Shown here: positions 44,623 to 53,796 of the stretch, piece after piece
Position numbering within the stretch: position 1 is the first letter of the stretch
Layout of the letters: each line of letters opens with the position of its first letter
Assembly (NCBI RefSeq): GCF_040939785.1
Contig: NZ_CP162553.1
Coordinates: forward strand, 5,847,001-5,911,000
Direction: 5' to 3'
Origin: Bradyrhizobium lupini
GTDB taxonomy: Bacteria > Pseudomonadota > Alphaproteobacteria > Rhizobiales > Xanthobacteraceae
Length of the DNA: 64,000 nucleotides
Translations under genes and position numbers: made by a program
Notes under the pieces: generated by a model
Seen by the model: the letters and a program-made list of their open reading frames with translations, nothing else
What the model was told of the DNA's origin: nothing
Databases searched by the model: none

Positions 44623-45939
44623 ATGACCAAATCATTCTCCGTCCTTGCGGGGACGCTGATTTCCGTCGTCTCCTTCACTTCGATTGCCTTCTCGCAGCCG
44701 GCCTGCGTCACCCAGAACATGGCCGTGCCGCCTGGGGCCAACACCACCGACAAGGCGGGCCCGTTCTTCATTGATACGACGGGTCTTGACTTCAAGACGG
44801 CGCCTCCGACGCGCGATCCATCCAATCCCAATTATCCACGCGCCACAGAGCTTCCTGACGGAACGCTGCCGCCACCGGGTGCCGAGGGCAATTTCATCAT
44901 CGGTCCCACCCACAATCCTGCGCCGGAGACGATCGCGAAGGAGGGCGTGCCGCGTGGGACGACAAAGTCCTTCACGCTGTCGTCGAAGGAGAGCACCATC
45001 TACAATCCTGGCCTGATCCGCGATGACGCCGCCGGCTGCACCAATTCCTCGATCATGACGACCGTCACGGCGCCGGACGACAAGTCGCACATGATCGTCA
45101 CCACCAGCCATCCCGGCGTCTGGTCGCGCACCATCGACGTCTATGTGCCGGCGCAATATGTGCGCGGCAGCGAGGCGCCGTTCATCGTGGTCGGCGACGG
45201 CGGCTCCAACGCCTACAAGGACCTCGCCGTCACGCTCGACAATCTGATCGCGCAGCGCCGCGTGCCGCCGATGATCGCGATTCAGATCGGCAATGGCGGG
45301 CAGGACGCGCAGGGCAGTCAGCGTGGCCGCGAATATGACGCGGTGTCAGGTGCCTACGCGCAGTTCGTCGAGCGTGAAGTGCTGCCGCTGGTCGAAAAGA
45401 ACGCCGATGTCAAGCTGACCAGAAATCCCGATGGGCGTGCGACCATGGGGCTGAGTTCGAGCGGTGTGGCCGCCTTCACCATGGCGTGGTTCTATCCGGA
45501 TCTCTATCACCGCGTGCTGGCGTTCTCGCCGACCATGGTCAACCAGCAATGGCCGCACGACCCGTCGCTGCGCGGCGGTGCCTGGGAGTATCACAGCGCA
45601 TGGACGGGGCCAGCCACACCCCATCTCATCTCCAAGGCGGGCGTGCTCACGCCGGCCGAGCCGCCCGGCCTGCCGCTGATCGTCGCCGCGCCGACCAAGC
45701 CGATCCGGTTCTGGTTCTTCGGCGGCGACCAGGACCTGTTCTATCCGAACCCCACCATTCCCGATGGCATGCACGACTGGACCCTCTCCAACGCGCTGAT
45801 GGCCAAGGTGCTCGCGGAGAAGGGCTACCACTATCAGTTTCTGTTCGTCCGCAACGCCAAGCACGTCGACCGTCCCACGATCGCGCAGACGCTGCCGTCG
45901 GCGCTGGAGTGGGTCTGGAAGGGCTATCCTATCCCCTGA
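44623..45939 (+). CDS. Exported enterochelin esterase-like hydrolase
   Basis: A protein of 438 residues from the ATG at 44623 (GGGAG upstream), with a signal peptide ending AFSQP near residue 24. The C-terminal 270 residues have the esterase D/Fes fold: IDVYVPAQYVRGSEAPFIVVGDGG, a nucleophile region MGLSSSGVAAFTMAWFYPD (about 275-285), FFGGDQDLFYP for the acid and NAKHVDRPT for the His. The family includes ferric-siderophore esterases and feruloyl esterases. A TonB-receptor fragment lies convergent just downstream, hinting at a former siderophore locus. The substrate is unproven. Confidence 0.8.
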   Translation: MTKSFSVLAGTLISVVSFTSIAFSQPACVTQNMAVPPGANTTDKAGPFFIDTTGLDFKTAPPTRDPSNPNYPRATELPDGTLPPPGAEGNFIIGPTHNPAPETIAKEGVPRGTTKSFTLSSKESTIYNPGLIRDDAAGCTNSSIMTTVTAPDDKSHMIVTTSHPGVWSRTIDVYVPAQYVRGSEAPFIVVGDGGSNAYKDLAVTLDNLIAQRRVPPMIAIQIGNGGQDAQGSQRGREYDAVSGAYAQFVEREVLPLVEKNADVKLTRNPDGRATMGLSSSGVAAFTMAWFYPDLYHRVLAFSPTMVNQQWPHDPSLRGGAWEYHSAWTGPATPHLISKAGVLTPAEPPGLPLIVAAPTKPIRFWFFGGDQDLFYPNPTIPDGMHDWTLSNALMAKVLAEKGYHYQFLFVRNAKHVDRPTIAQTLPSALEWVWKGYPIP

Positions 45940-45950
45940 GCGAAAGTAGC

Positions 45951-46217
45951 CTAGCGCCCGATCGTCACGCCGGCGGTCGAGCGCATGGCGTCCTTGAGGC
46001 TCGTCGCGTTCTTGTCGTCGAGGACCTCTCGCGTCAGCACGGTGGTCTGGCCGGGCGTGTTGAGGATCGTCTCTCCGCGCGAAAAGGAGAGGCGGTCGGC
46101 CTTGTAGGGTGAGGCCTGATCGGTCGTGGGCGCATGGCGTTTACTGGATGCGGCGAAGGCTCCTTGCGAGACGCAGAGGACGACAATCACGACCAGTCGC
46201 AACGATCTTGCGGGCAT
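45951..46217 (-). pseudogene. N-terminal fragment of a TonB-dependent siderophore receptor
   Basis: Eighty-eight codons from the ATG at 46217 (GGGAGA upstream). A signal peptide ending in GAFA is followed by the plug-domain start TPGQTTVLTREVLDDKNATSLKDAMRSTAGVTIG, diagnostic of FhuE/FepA-like receptors. A stop follows immediately and no barrel sequence is present in the neighbourhood. The promoter and leader are intact, so a short exported peptide might still be made. Confidence 0.8.
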
Positions 46218-46279
46218 GCGATCTCCCAAATTCAGGGCGTTAGCCTAGCATATGGGCTGCTCGTCACTGGAATAAAGGG

Positions 46280-47383
46280 TCAGGCGAGAGCGGCCTGGCG
46301 TTCCCGCATTAATTCGCGGACCGGATCGGGTTTCCCCGGCTCGGCGAGCCGTGTAAAACTGCGCTGGCTTGCATGCGCGGGGGCTTCGACAATCACGCCT
46401 TCGCAGACGATCTGTCCGCCGAGCATCCGGAATTCCAGCTTGTCGTAGCGCGGCATCGTCTCGCCGGGCGCGGGCGGCAGCAGCCCGACGCTGCCCTGGA
46501 TGTTCAGCGTGGCATCATCGGCGCCGTGGAGGCGGGGATTCCACATCCTGATCCCGGTCTCCGCCCAGCGCTGCCGGATCAGCGCGGCGCGGTCGGCGGG
46601 CTCTGCGGCTCTCACGCGAGCTTTCGGTGCATACGGGATCTCCGGAGCCGGAGACACGAGGGCCGGAGCTGGCTCGATAGTTGTGACGACGCCGAGCGTC
46701 TCGGTGGAGTCTTCCGCGGCGCCGGGGGAAGGATCGCTCTCGGTGCTATCCTCAGGGACATGCTCCGGCGAGATGTCGCGATCGGCGAACGCGACACACG
46801 TGTCGTCGAGAGTCGAGGAAGTATCCACGTCGACGACCAGAGCGATGGCGTCAACCGTGACGACCTCGACATCGACAGAAGAGGCCTTCTCCGCCACAAC
46901 GGGCTCAACGTCGGCCGAAAGTTCGGAAGTTGGATCGCTGTTGATGATGAGTTCGGGGACGTCGACCGCTTCGCGCACGACGTCGATAGTCGCGACCGAA
47001 ACTTCCACGACGATCGGCTCGACTTCCGTCGGCGTTTCCTGGGATGAATCGTCGCTGCCGCTGACATCGGCTGGCGTTTCCGACGGGCTCTCCGCGATGA
47101 CAGGGCTGGAGGTGTTGTCTTCGGCGGCTGAAGCCGCGACCGGGACGTCGCAGTGCGACGTATCCGCGTTGATGCTGGTGTCGAGAGCCGGAGCCGTATC
47201 TGCAATTTCTGCAACAATGGCGGGTGAGGCGTCTACTGCGTCAGGCGTGACGTCGATGCTGCCACCGTGCGGCGCGGGGCGAAGCCGGGTGAACGCCCAT
47301 TTCACCGCGGCGATGCGGCGCAGCAACGATATCAGTCTCGAAAGCACTGGGAGTTGTCCAAGAGGTACTCGGCTTGAGGCCAT
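46280..47383 (-). CDS. Acidic, largely disordered hypothetical protein
   Basis: A protein of 367 residues from the ATG at 47383; a GTG at 47422 is an alternative. A short basic, amphipathic start (LSRLISLLRRIAAVKWAFTRLR) is followed by about 210 residues dominated by D, E, V, S, T and A without order, rich in Val-Asp and Pro-Glu pairs. A compact C-terminal 120 residues (RAALIRQRWAETGIRMWNPRLHG ... LPPAPGETMPRYDKLEFRMLGGQIVCEGV) looks folded. No known domain is recognised. The basic head may bind membrane or nucleic acid (inference). Confidence 0.7.
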   Translation of the reverse strand: MASSRVPLGQLPVLSRLISLLRRIAAVKWAFTRLRPAPHGGSIDVTPDAVDASPAIVAEIADTAPALDTSINADTSHCDVPVAASAAEDNTSSPVIAESPSETPADVSGSDDSSQETPTEVEPIVVEVSVATIDVVREAVDVPELIINSDPTSELSADVEPVVAEKASSVDVEVVTVDAIALVVDVDTSSTLDDTCVAFADRDISPEHVPEDSTESDPSPGAAEDSTETLGVVTTIEPAPALVSPAPEIPYAPKARVRAAEPADRAALIRQRWAETGIRMWNPRLHGADDATLNIQGSVGLLPPAPGETMPRYDKLEFRMLGGQIVCEGVIVEAPAHASQRSFTRLAEPGKPDPVRELMRERQAALA

Positions 47384-47590
47384 CGCTGATTCGCCAGCAA
47401 TGTAAAAATCCCCGGCTGTCACACTGATGTCAATGTAGGTAGGACCAATTGCAGAACATCCACGCCTTCAGGGCGCGCGGCTGCGATTTAGCCGGCGTGA
47501 CTGTAACCAAGGTGCAGCCCCGCCAATACGCTTCGTTCGACACCAACACCTTCGCACATGACATCGACAAGCTTTGACGGCACAAAGGTT

Positions 47591-47619
47591 CTGGAGAGGG
47601 GACGATCGCCCCTCTCCAG
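47591..47619. terminator. Strong hairpin, likely terminator
   Basis: An 11-base-pair perfect stem CTGGAGAGGGG / CCCCTCTCCAG with a seven-base loop lies just beyond the 3' end of the small secreted protein gene (minus strand, ends 47640). The T tract is better on the + side (GATTTT). Confidence 0.6.
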
Positions 47620-47639
47620 GATTTTCGATCGATACCGGC

Positions 47640-47924
47640 CTACTTTCCGGCGCCGGAGCCGGAGCCAGCGCCGCCGCCGGCCTGGCTGCCCATGTTATTG
47701 GTGTTGCTGCCGCCGGCCGACGGGGTCTGCTTGCCCTTGCTGTCGGCGGCCTCGTTCTGCATGTTCGACGACGCGCCGGTTGTCATGCCCTTGGTCGCGG
47801 GGCCCCGCGACGAAGGACCAACGTCGCCCTGGCCGGATGCGCCTGGGGCGGGTTGTGTCTGCGCAAAGGCGCCGCCGGTCGCCAGCGCCATGATGCACGC
47901 GGATGCCAAAATGATCTTCTTCAT
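47640..47924 (-). CDS. Small exported Gly/Ser-rich protein
   Basis: A protein of 94 residues with a perfect AGGAGG ribosome site nine bases upstream. A signal peptide MKKIILASACIMALATGGAFA is expected to be cleaved after AFA. The mature 73 residues are Gly, Ser, Asn, Gln and Pro rich, without Cys, and end GGGAGSGSGAGK. Function unknown. It resembles in style the exported peptide at 57328. Confidence 0.8.
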   Translation of the reverse strand: MKKIILASACIMALATGGAFAQTQPAPGASGQGDVGPSSRGPATKGMTTGASSNMQNEAADSKGKQTPSAGGSNTNNMGSQAGGGAGSGSGAGK

Positions 47925-48096
47925 CTGGTTTCCTCCTGGGTTGCCTTGACGACAACTTGCGCGCGGAGCGGACGTTCCTCACTTAGGAGCGCCGCGAGGC
48001 TCATGACCAAGCGCATTGCGGCGCTGTCGAGGTTCCCTGTACAGCTCTATCGACGGTAAAGTTTGGAACATCGAGCATCTTGTGTAAGGACGAGGC

Positions 48097-48906
48097 ATGA
48101 AAAGGATAATGACTCTCGGAGCGGTTCTGCTCTGGTCCACCATCGCGTTCGCACAGGAGCGCACCATTACTGTGGCCTCGACGACGTCGACGGAACAGTC
48201 GGGGCTGTTCGGTTACTTGCTGCCGCTGTTCTCGAAGGCCAGAGACGTTGACGTGAAGGTCGTTGCCGTCGGTACGGGTCAGGCGCTCGACATCGGGCGG
48301 CGCGGCGATGCAGATGTCGTGTTCGTCCATGACAGGCCTGCCGAAGACAAGTTCATGTCCGAAGGCGAGGGCGTGAAGCGCTTCGACGTCATGTACAACG
48401 ACTTCGTCATTGTCGGGCCGAAGAGCGATCCCGCCAAGATCGCCGGCGGCAAGGATGTGGCCGAGGCGCTGCGCAAGATCGCGGCCGTGAAGGCGCCGTT
48501 CATCTCGCGCGGCGACAAGTCCGGCACGCACGCGGCCGAACTGCGGCTGTGGAAGGAGGCAGGCATCGACCTCGGTGCCGCCAAGGACGGCTGGTATCGC
48601 GAGATTGGCCAGGGCATGGGTCCAGCACTGAACATGGCGTCGTCGTCGAACGCCTATCTGCTGTCGGACCGCGGCACCTGGTTGTCATTCAAGAACCGCG
48701 GCGACCTTGCCGTCCTCACCGAAGGCGACAAGCGGCTGTTCAACCAGTACGGCGTCATGCTGGTCAATCCGGCCAAGCATTCGAACGTGAAGGCGCGGGA
48801 CGGGCAGGCCTTCGTCGACTGGCTGATCTCTCCTGGGGGGCAGGAGGCCATCGCGGGCTACAAGGTCGGGGGCGAGCAGCTATTTTTCCCCAACGCGTCC
48901 CACTAG
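48097..48906 (+). CDS. tupA: TupA-type tungstate-binding periplasmic protein
   Basis: A protein of 269 residues with a signal peptide ending AFAQ. The anion-binding start TITVASTTSTEQSGLFGYLLP and GTGQALDIGRRGDADVVFVHD, then RGDKSGTHAAELRLW, are typical of the tungstate-specific TupA group rather than ModA. It should capture tungstate (or molybdate) for an ABC importer. Tungsten or molybdenum cofactor enzymes are present in the window (BisC, the hydroxylase at 57.6-60.4 kb). The partner permease gene lies convergent, overlapping by 27 bases. Confidence 0.85.
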   Translation: MKRIMTLGAVLLWSTIAFAQERTITVASTTSTEQSGLFGYLLPLFSKARDVDVKVVAVGTGQALDIGRRGDADVVFVHDRPAEDKFMSEGEGVKRFDVMYNDFVIVGPKSDPAKIAGGKDVAEALRKIAAVKAPFISRGDKSGTHAAELRLWKEAGIDLGAAKDGWYREIGQGMGPALNMASSSNAYLLSDRGTWLSFKNRGDLAVLTEGDKRLFNQYGVMLVNPAKHSNVKARDGQAFVDWLISPGGQEAIAGYKVGGEQLFFPNASH

Positions 48907-49578
48907 CAGGAAGGCGACGGTCGACACTGCGACGCTGAGTGCGAGCAGGATCAGCCCGAGCCCGAGCGCCAGCGGCAGGTCGCCCTTGCTGGTCTCCAGC
49001 GCGATCGCGGTCGTCATCGTGCGCGTGAAACCGCGAATATTGCCACCGACGATGAGGATGGCGCCGACCTCGGCGATCGCGCGCCCGAAGGCTGCGAGAA
49101 AGGCCGTCAGCAGCGAGGTCCGGCCCAGCGCGAACAGCAAGCCGATGCTGCGTAGCGTTGACAGCCCGTCGATCCGTGCGAGGTCGCCATACTCCGCCCA
49201 CAGCAGGCTCGCCGGCCGGTGCACCAGTGCGACCACGATCGGTGTGGCGAGCAGCGTCTGCGCGACCACCATGGCCGCCGGCGTGAACAACAGGCCGGCG
49301 GCCCCGAGCGGGCCCGAGCGCGACAGCAGAAGATAGAGCGCGAGCCCGACCACGACCGGCGGAAGGCCAAGCAAGGCATTGGTCAGGACGATGATGACCT
49401 GCCGCCCACGGAACCGGGTGATCGCAAGCAGCGCCCCGAACGGCGCCCCGATCAGAAGCGCGAGGATGCTGGCAGTCAGGCTGACGCGCACCGACAGCCC
49501 GACGATGCCCAAAAGCTCTGCGTCGGCCTCGCCGATCAGTGTGAATGCGGCGCCGATGGATCGCGCGAAGTCGTTCAT
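48880..49578 (-). CDS. tupB: TupB-type ABC permease
   Basis: A protein of 232 residues from the ATG at 49578, with five to six membrane helices. The ATPase-docking EAA-like loop is in [39 protein letters not shown], as seen in TupB permeases (key text [12 protein letters not shown]). It overlaps the 3' end of tupA tail to tail, so the two are on separate transcripts. No TupC ATPase gene is found in the window. Confidence 0.85.
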   Translation of the reverse strand: [232 protein letters not shown]

Positions 49579-49795
49579 CCGTGCCCGAGCTTCGGCGCCC
49601 GCCACGATGCCTCGGGTGCGCCGATTTCGGGACTGCGGGGGTGATTCACGTATATTTCCCTGAGGGCAGCGTCGTGCAAGGCAGCGGCGGAGCGGTTTGG
49701 TAACCCGAATTTGACCGGAAATCAAAGCCTTGCGCGGCATGGGTACGAGGTGGCGTTCGGCCTCATCTTTTGCCCGATGCGGGGACGGTCGGGGC

Positions 49796-50848
49796 TCAGA
49801 TCAAGCCGCGCAGCACTTCAACGAGCCGGGCACACTCGGCCTCCGTTCCGATCGTGATGCGCAGAAAGTCCTCGATGCGCGGCTTTCCGAAATGCCGGAC
49901 CAGAACGCCACGCTGGCGAAGCGCTGCCGCGAGATCTGCTCCGCTCCGGCTTCGATGGCGCGCGAAAACGAAGTTGGCGAGCGACGGCAGCACATCGAAG
50001 CCGAGTTGTCTGAGATCGCGGGCCAAGGTTTCGCGGCTTGCGATGATACGGGCACGGGTGTCTCGGAACCAGCCGTCGTCCTCGATCGCGGCGACGGCGC
50101 CGGCGATCGCGAGGCAATCGAGCGGATAGGAGTTGAAGCTGTCCTTCACCCGTTCCAGCGCTTCGATCAGCGGTCGTTGGCCGATGGCAAAACCAACCCG
50201 CAGGCCAGCGAGCGAGCGCGACTTCGAGAAGGTCTGGATGACCAGCAGATTGTCGTGGCGCGCAACCAGCGGCACGGCGCTCTCGGCGCCGAAATCGACA
50301 TAGGCCTCGTCCACCACCACCAGCCGGTCCGGCTGTTCGGCCAGCAGCGATGCGATTGCGTCGCGCTGAAGGGCGATGCCGGTAGGAGCGTTCGGATTGC
50401 AGAGGAGGATGGCACTCGATGGTCGCATGTAGTTGGAGATATCGATCCTCATCGCAGCATCGAGCGGCACCTCGTCATGCGTTATTCCATAGAGGCCGCA
50501 ATAGACAGGGTAGAAGCTGTAGGTGACGTCGGGGAATAGAAGCGGTGGTTCGTGCTTCAGAAGTGCCTGGAAGGTGTGGGCCAGCACCTCGTCGGAGCCG
50601 TTGCCGACGAACACCTGCTCGGGCGCCACATCGCAATGGGCCGCGATCGCCTCGCGCAGGCGCGTTGCGCGCGGATCGGGATAAAGGCGCAGCCGCTCTG
50701 CGGCCGATGCGATCGCCGCCAGCACGCGCGGCGAGGGCGGGTAGGGATTCTCGTTGGTATTGAGCTTGACGATGCCGTCCTGCTTGGGCTGCTCGCCGGG
50801 GACATAGGGCGAAAGCGTGTGGACGACTGGACTCCAGAAACGGCTCAT
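49796..50848 (-). CDS. hisC: Histidinol-phosphate aminotransferase HisC
   Basis: A protein of 350 residues from the ATG at 50848. A fold type I PLP aminotransferase: [49 protein letters not shown] and the PLP Lys209 in [19 protein letters not shown]. It converts imidazole acetol phosphate and glutamate to histidinol phosphate. It stands alone, away from the main his genes, so it is probably one of several paralogues, some of which act on aromatic amino acids. Confidence 0.88.
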   Translation of the reverse strand: MSRFWSPVVHTLSPYVPGEQPKQDGIVKLNTNENPYPPSPRVLAAIASAAERLRLYPDPRATRLREAIAAHCDVAPEQVFVGNGSDEVLAHTFQALLKHEPPLLFPDVTYSFYPVYCGLYGITHDEVPLDAAMRIDISNYMRPSSAILLCNPNAPTGIALQRDAIASLLAEQPDRLVVVDEAYVDFGAESAVPLVARHDNLLVIQTFSKSRSLAGLRVGFAIGQRPLIEALERVKDSFNSYPLDCLAIAGAVAAIEDDGWFRDTRARIIASRETLARDLRQLGFDVLPSLANFVFARHRSRSGADLAAALRQRGVLVRHFGKPRIEDFLRITIGTEAECARLVEVLRGLI

Positions 50849-51070
50849 GAGCTCCAATCCGAATTTGATCGGGGCACAGTAGGGTATGCGGGAGCCCGGT
50901 GGAAGTGCGCCTGCGTTCAGCATTGCAGGCAAATCCGCACGAGGCTTACTGCCGGAGACGTTCTCGCAAGCGCGACCCCTATGCTAGGGTCATTGCACCA
51001 CCGCCCAGAATGAAAAAGAACGAAGGCCGGCGCGCCCCAAGGCGCGCAACGGCCGAAAAGAGAGGAACAC

Positions 51071-52549
51071 ATGCCGGGTGCAGCCCTTCCCACCGCCCCC
51101 TCGATTCCGAGCGCGCCGGTGACGTCAGCCGTTCTCGACCGCTTGCGGGCCATCGTCGGCGACAAAGGCCTGATCGTGGACGAGCAGGACAAGCTGCCCT
51201 TCGTGACCGACTGGCGCGGCACGCTGGCGGGGCAGGCCGCGGCGATCGTGCGTCCGGCCATCACCGCGGAAGTCTCCGCTGTCGTCAAGCTCTGCTACGA
51301 CAACGGCATTGCCATCGTTCCGCAAGGTGGCAACACCGGCCTGATGGGCGGTGCCACGCCGTGGCCCATGCACCGCGGCATCGTGCTGTCGCTTGGTCGC
51401 ATGAACCAGGTGCTGAATATCGATCCCGTCGGCTATGCTATGACTGTGGAGGCGGGCTGCATCCTCGAGACGCTTCAGGACACAGCCGCGCGCCACGACC
51501 GCCTCTTTCCGCTCAGCCTCGGTGCTCAGGGCTCGTGCATGATCGGAGGTAATCTGTCCACCAATGCCGGCGGCGTGCAGGTGCTGCGTTATGGCAATGC
51601 GCGAAATCTGGTGTTGGGTCTCGAGGTCGTGCTGGCTAACGGCGATATCTGGGACGGCCTGCGGGCACTCAAGAAGGACAACACCGGCTATGACCTCAAG
51701 CATCTGTTCATGGGCGCCGAAGGGACGCTCGGCATCATCACCAAGGCGGTGCTGAAACTCTGGCCGGCGCCGAAAGACGTGTGCACGGCATGGCTCGCAA
51801 TTCGCGATCCCAAGGCAGCCATCGACCTTCTGTCGGAGGCGCATGCCGCTTCCGATGACAATGTCGGCTCCTGTGAGCTCATCAGCCGCGCGTGCACCGA
51901 CATGGTGCTGCGCCACATTCCCGGCACCCAGGATCCCCTCAAGGCTGAGACCGAATGGTATCTCCTTCTCGAATGGTCATCGGCCCGGCCACGACAGGAC
52001 GGAGGCACGGGCATGTCGGACAGGATGGAGCAGTTCCTGGCCGACCAACTCGAGGCGGGCCGGGTGCTGGATGCGGTGATCGCGCAAACCGAAGCGCAGT
52101 CGCGCAACATGTGGCGGATTCGCGAGAGCGTGGCCGAGGCATCGCGCACCGAAGGTCCGGGCTTGAGCTACGACGTGTCGGTGGCGGTCTCCAGGATTCC
52201 CGAGTTTATCGCCAGCGGTTTCGAGGCCGTACTCGCAATCCTGCCGGCGATCCGCCCCTATCCGCTCGGCCACATCGGAGACGGCAATGTGCACTTCTCC
52301 TTCATGGGTCCGAAGGGCATGGATCTCGGTACACTGTCCCAATATTCTGCGGCCATCACACGGGCCGTCAACGACCTCGTCACCTCCATGGGCGGCTCGA
52401 TCTCGGCGGAACATGGCATCGGCATTGAGAAGCTCGACGAGCTCCAGCACTATCGCTCTCGGACCGAGCTCGACATCATGCGCACGATCAAGCGGGCGCT
52501 CGATCCCAAGAACATCATGAATCCGGGCAAGGTGCTTCGTCTCGGTTGA
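51071..52549 (+). CDS. FAD-linked D-2-hydroxyacid dehydrogenase (GlcD/D2HGDH family)
   Basis: A protein of 492 residues, GAGAGGAAC before the ATG. The FAD_binding_4 domain shows IAIVPQGGNTGLMGGATP (about 85-100) and LGAQGSCMIGGNLSTNAGGVQVLRYG; the C-terminal FAD-oxidase domain has PLGHIGDGNVHFSF with the metal-binding His and ISAEHGIGIEK. Relatives oxidise D-lactate, D-2-hydroxyglutarate or glycolate and pass electrons to quinone or ETF. The substrate is uncertain. Confidence 0.9.
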   Translation: MPGAALPTAPSIPSAPVTSAVLDRLRAIVGDKGLIVDEQDKLPFVTDWRGTLAGQAAAIVRPAITAEVSAVVKLCYDNGIAIVPQGGNTGLMGGATPWPMHRGIVLSLGRMNQVLNIDPVGYAMTVEAGCILETLQDTAARHDRLFPLSLGAQGSCMIGGNLSTNAGGVQVLRYGNARNLVLGLEVVLANGDIWDGLRALKKDNTGYDLKHLFMGAEGTLGIITKAVLKLWPAPKDVCTAWLAIRDPKAAIDLLSEAHAASDDNVGSCELISRACTDMVLRHIPGTQDPLKAETEWYLLLEWSSARPRQDGGTGMSDRMEQFLADQLEAGRVLDAVIAQTEAQSRNMWRIRESVAEASRTEGPGLSYDVSVAVSRIPEFIASGFEAVLAILPAIRPYPLGHIGDGNVHFSFMGPKGMDLGTLSQYSAAITRAVNDLVTSMGGSISAEHGIGIEKLDELQHYRSRTELDIMRTIKRALDPKNIMNPGKVLRLG

Positions 52550-52806
52550 GCTGTGCCCACCTCAAGTCCGGTGCTCCCGAACGCTTGGCGCTCACGGAGA
52601 CGGATGCCGCGGATAGGCCGGGCCAAACAGCCGGGGGCGTCAAATCATGCCGTGTGGCGGCCGAAAGGCGGCTTTATTCCCGCCTTGGATGCTTTAAGGA
52701 AGGGACAGGATCTGGTCGCACCCGCCCGGGGGCGGTGCTAGACCCTGATGCAGGAACAAAGGGGCGGGCCGGCATGGCACGTCCGCAAGGATGAAGGATT
52801 GAGGCA

Positions 52807-53657
52807 ATGATTCAAACCGTTGGCATCATCGGGGCAGGGACCATGGGGAACGGCATCGCGCAGATTTGTGCCGCGGCCGGGCTTTCGGTCGTGATGGTCG
52901 ACATTTCCGATGCGGCAGTGAACCGCGGGATTTCGACGGTCGGCGGCAGTCTCGAGCGCCTGGTCAAGAAGGAGAAGATGTCGGCGGGCGATCGCGACGC
53001 CACGCTCAAGCGCATCACCGGCACCACCGACCGCGCCAAGCTCGTCGATTGCGATCTCGTCATCGAGGCCGCGACCGAGAACGAGGAACTCAAGGTCAAG
53101 ATCCTGAAGGATCTCTGTGCGACGCTGTCGCCGCGCACGCTGCTCGCCACGAACACCTCCTCGATCTCGATCACGAAGCTCGCCGCGGCGACCGACCGTC
53201 CCGACCGATTCATCGGCATGCACTTCTTCAATCCGGTTCCAGTCATGGCGCTGCTGGAGCTCATCCGCGGCTTGCAGACCTCCGACGACACCCACGCCAA
53301 GGCGCTCGATTTCGCCAAGCGCGTCGGCAAGGTGGCGATCACGGCCAAGAACAGCCCGGGCTTTGCCGTCAACCGCATCCTTTGTCCGATGATCAACGAG
53401 GCGATCTTCGCGCTGCAGGAGGGGATTGCGACGGCGGAAGAGATCGATGCCGGCATGAAGCTCGGCTGCAACCATCCGATCGGCCCGTTGGCGCTCGCCG
53501 ATCTCGTCGGGCTCGACACCATGTTGTCGGTGATGGAGGTCTTTACAAAGGCTTCAACGACCCCAAATACCGTCCGGCCCCCTTGCTCAAGGAAATGGTC
53601 GATGCCGGCCATCTCGGCCGCAAGGCGGGGCAGGGCTTTTATACCTACAGCGCCTGA
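52807..53657 (+). pseudogene. 3-hydroxybutyryl-CoA dehydrogenase (HbdA/PaaH), frameshifted near the 3' end
   Basis: The first 244 codons are a normal enzyme: NAD motif [17 protein letters not shown], catalytic [17 protein letters not shown] (His and Asn), [35 protein letters not shown]. At 53540/53541 one base is missing: GAG GT must be followed by one more base, then CTT TAC AAA reads [20 protein letters not shown] and ends naturally at 53657 (GFYTYSA). The unrepaired frame runs to 53682 with an unrelated tail. If real, about 37 C-terminal residues of the dimer interface are replaced; it may be a sequencing error. The intact enzyme oxidises 3-hydroxyacyl-CoA. Confidence 0.88.
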
Positions 53658-53796
53658 CAACGGCGCGGGCGGCGGGCGTTGAGTGTGCTCGCCGCCAGAC
53701 CCCGCGATTTGCGCTGCGACAAAGACGCCGCGCGCAATCGGCCCGACAATGTCGAACGGGCGGCCTGCGGGAACAACGGAACGGATAACAAGGGAC

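Noticed and set aside
46620..47230. Repetitive-looking GTCGAC/TCGAC tract suggestive of a CRISPR or satellite
   Set aside because: Spacing is irregular and the tract is the coding sequence for the acidic disordered segment.
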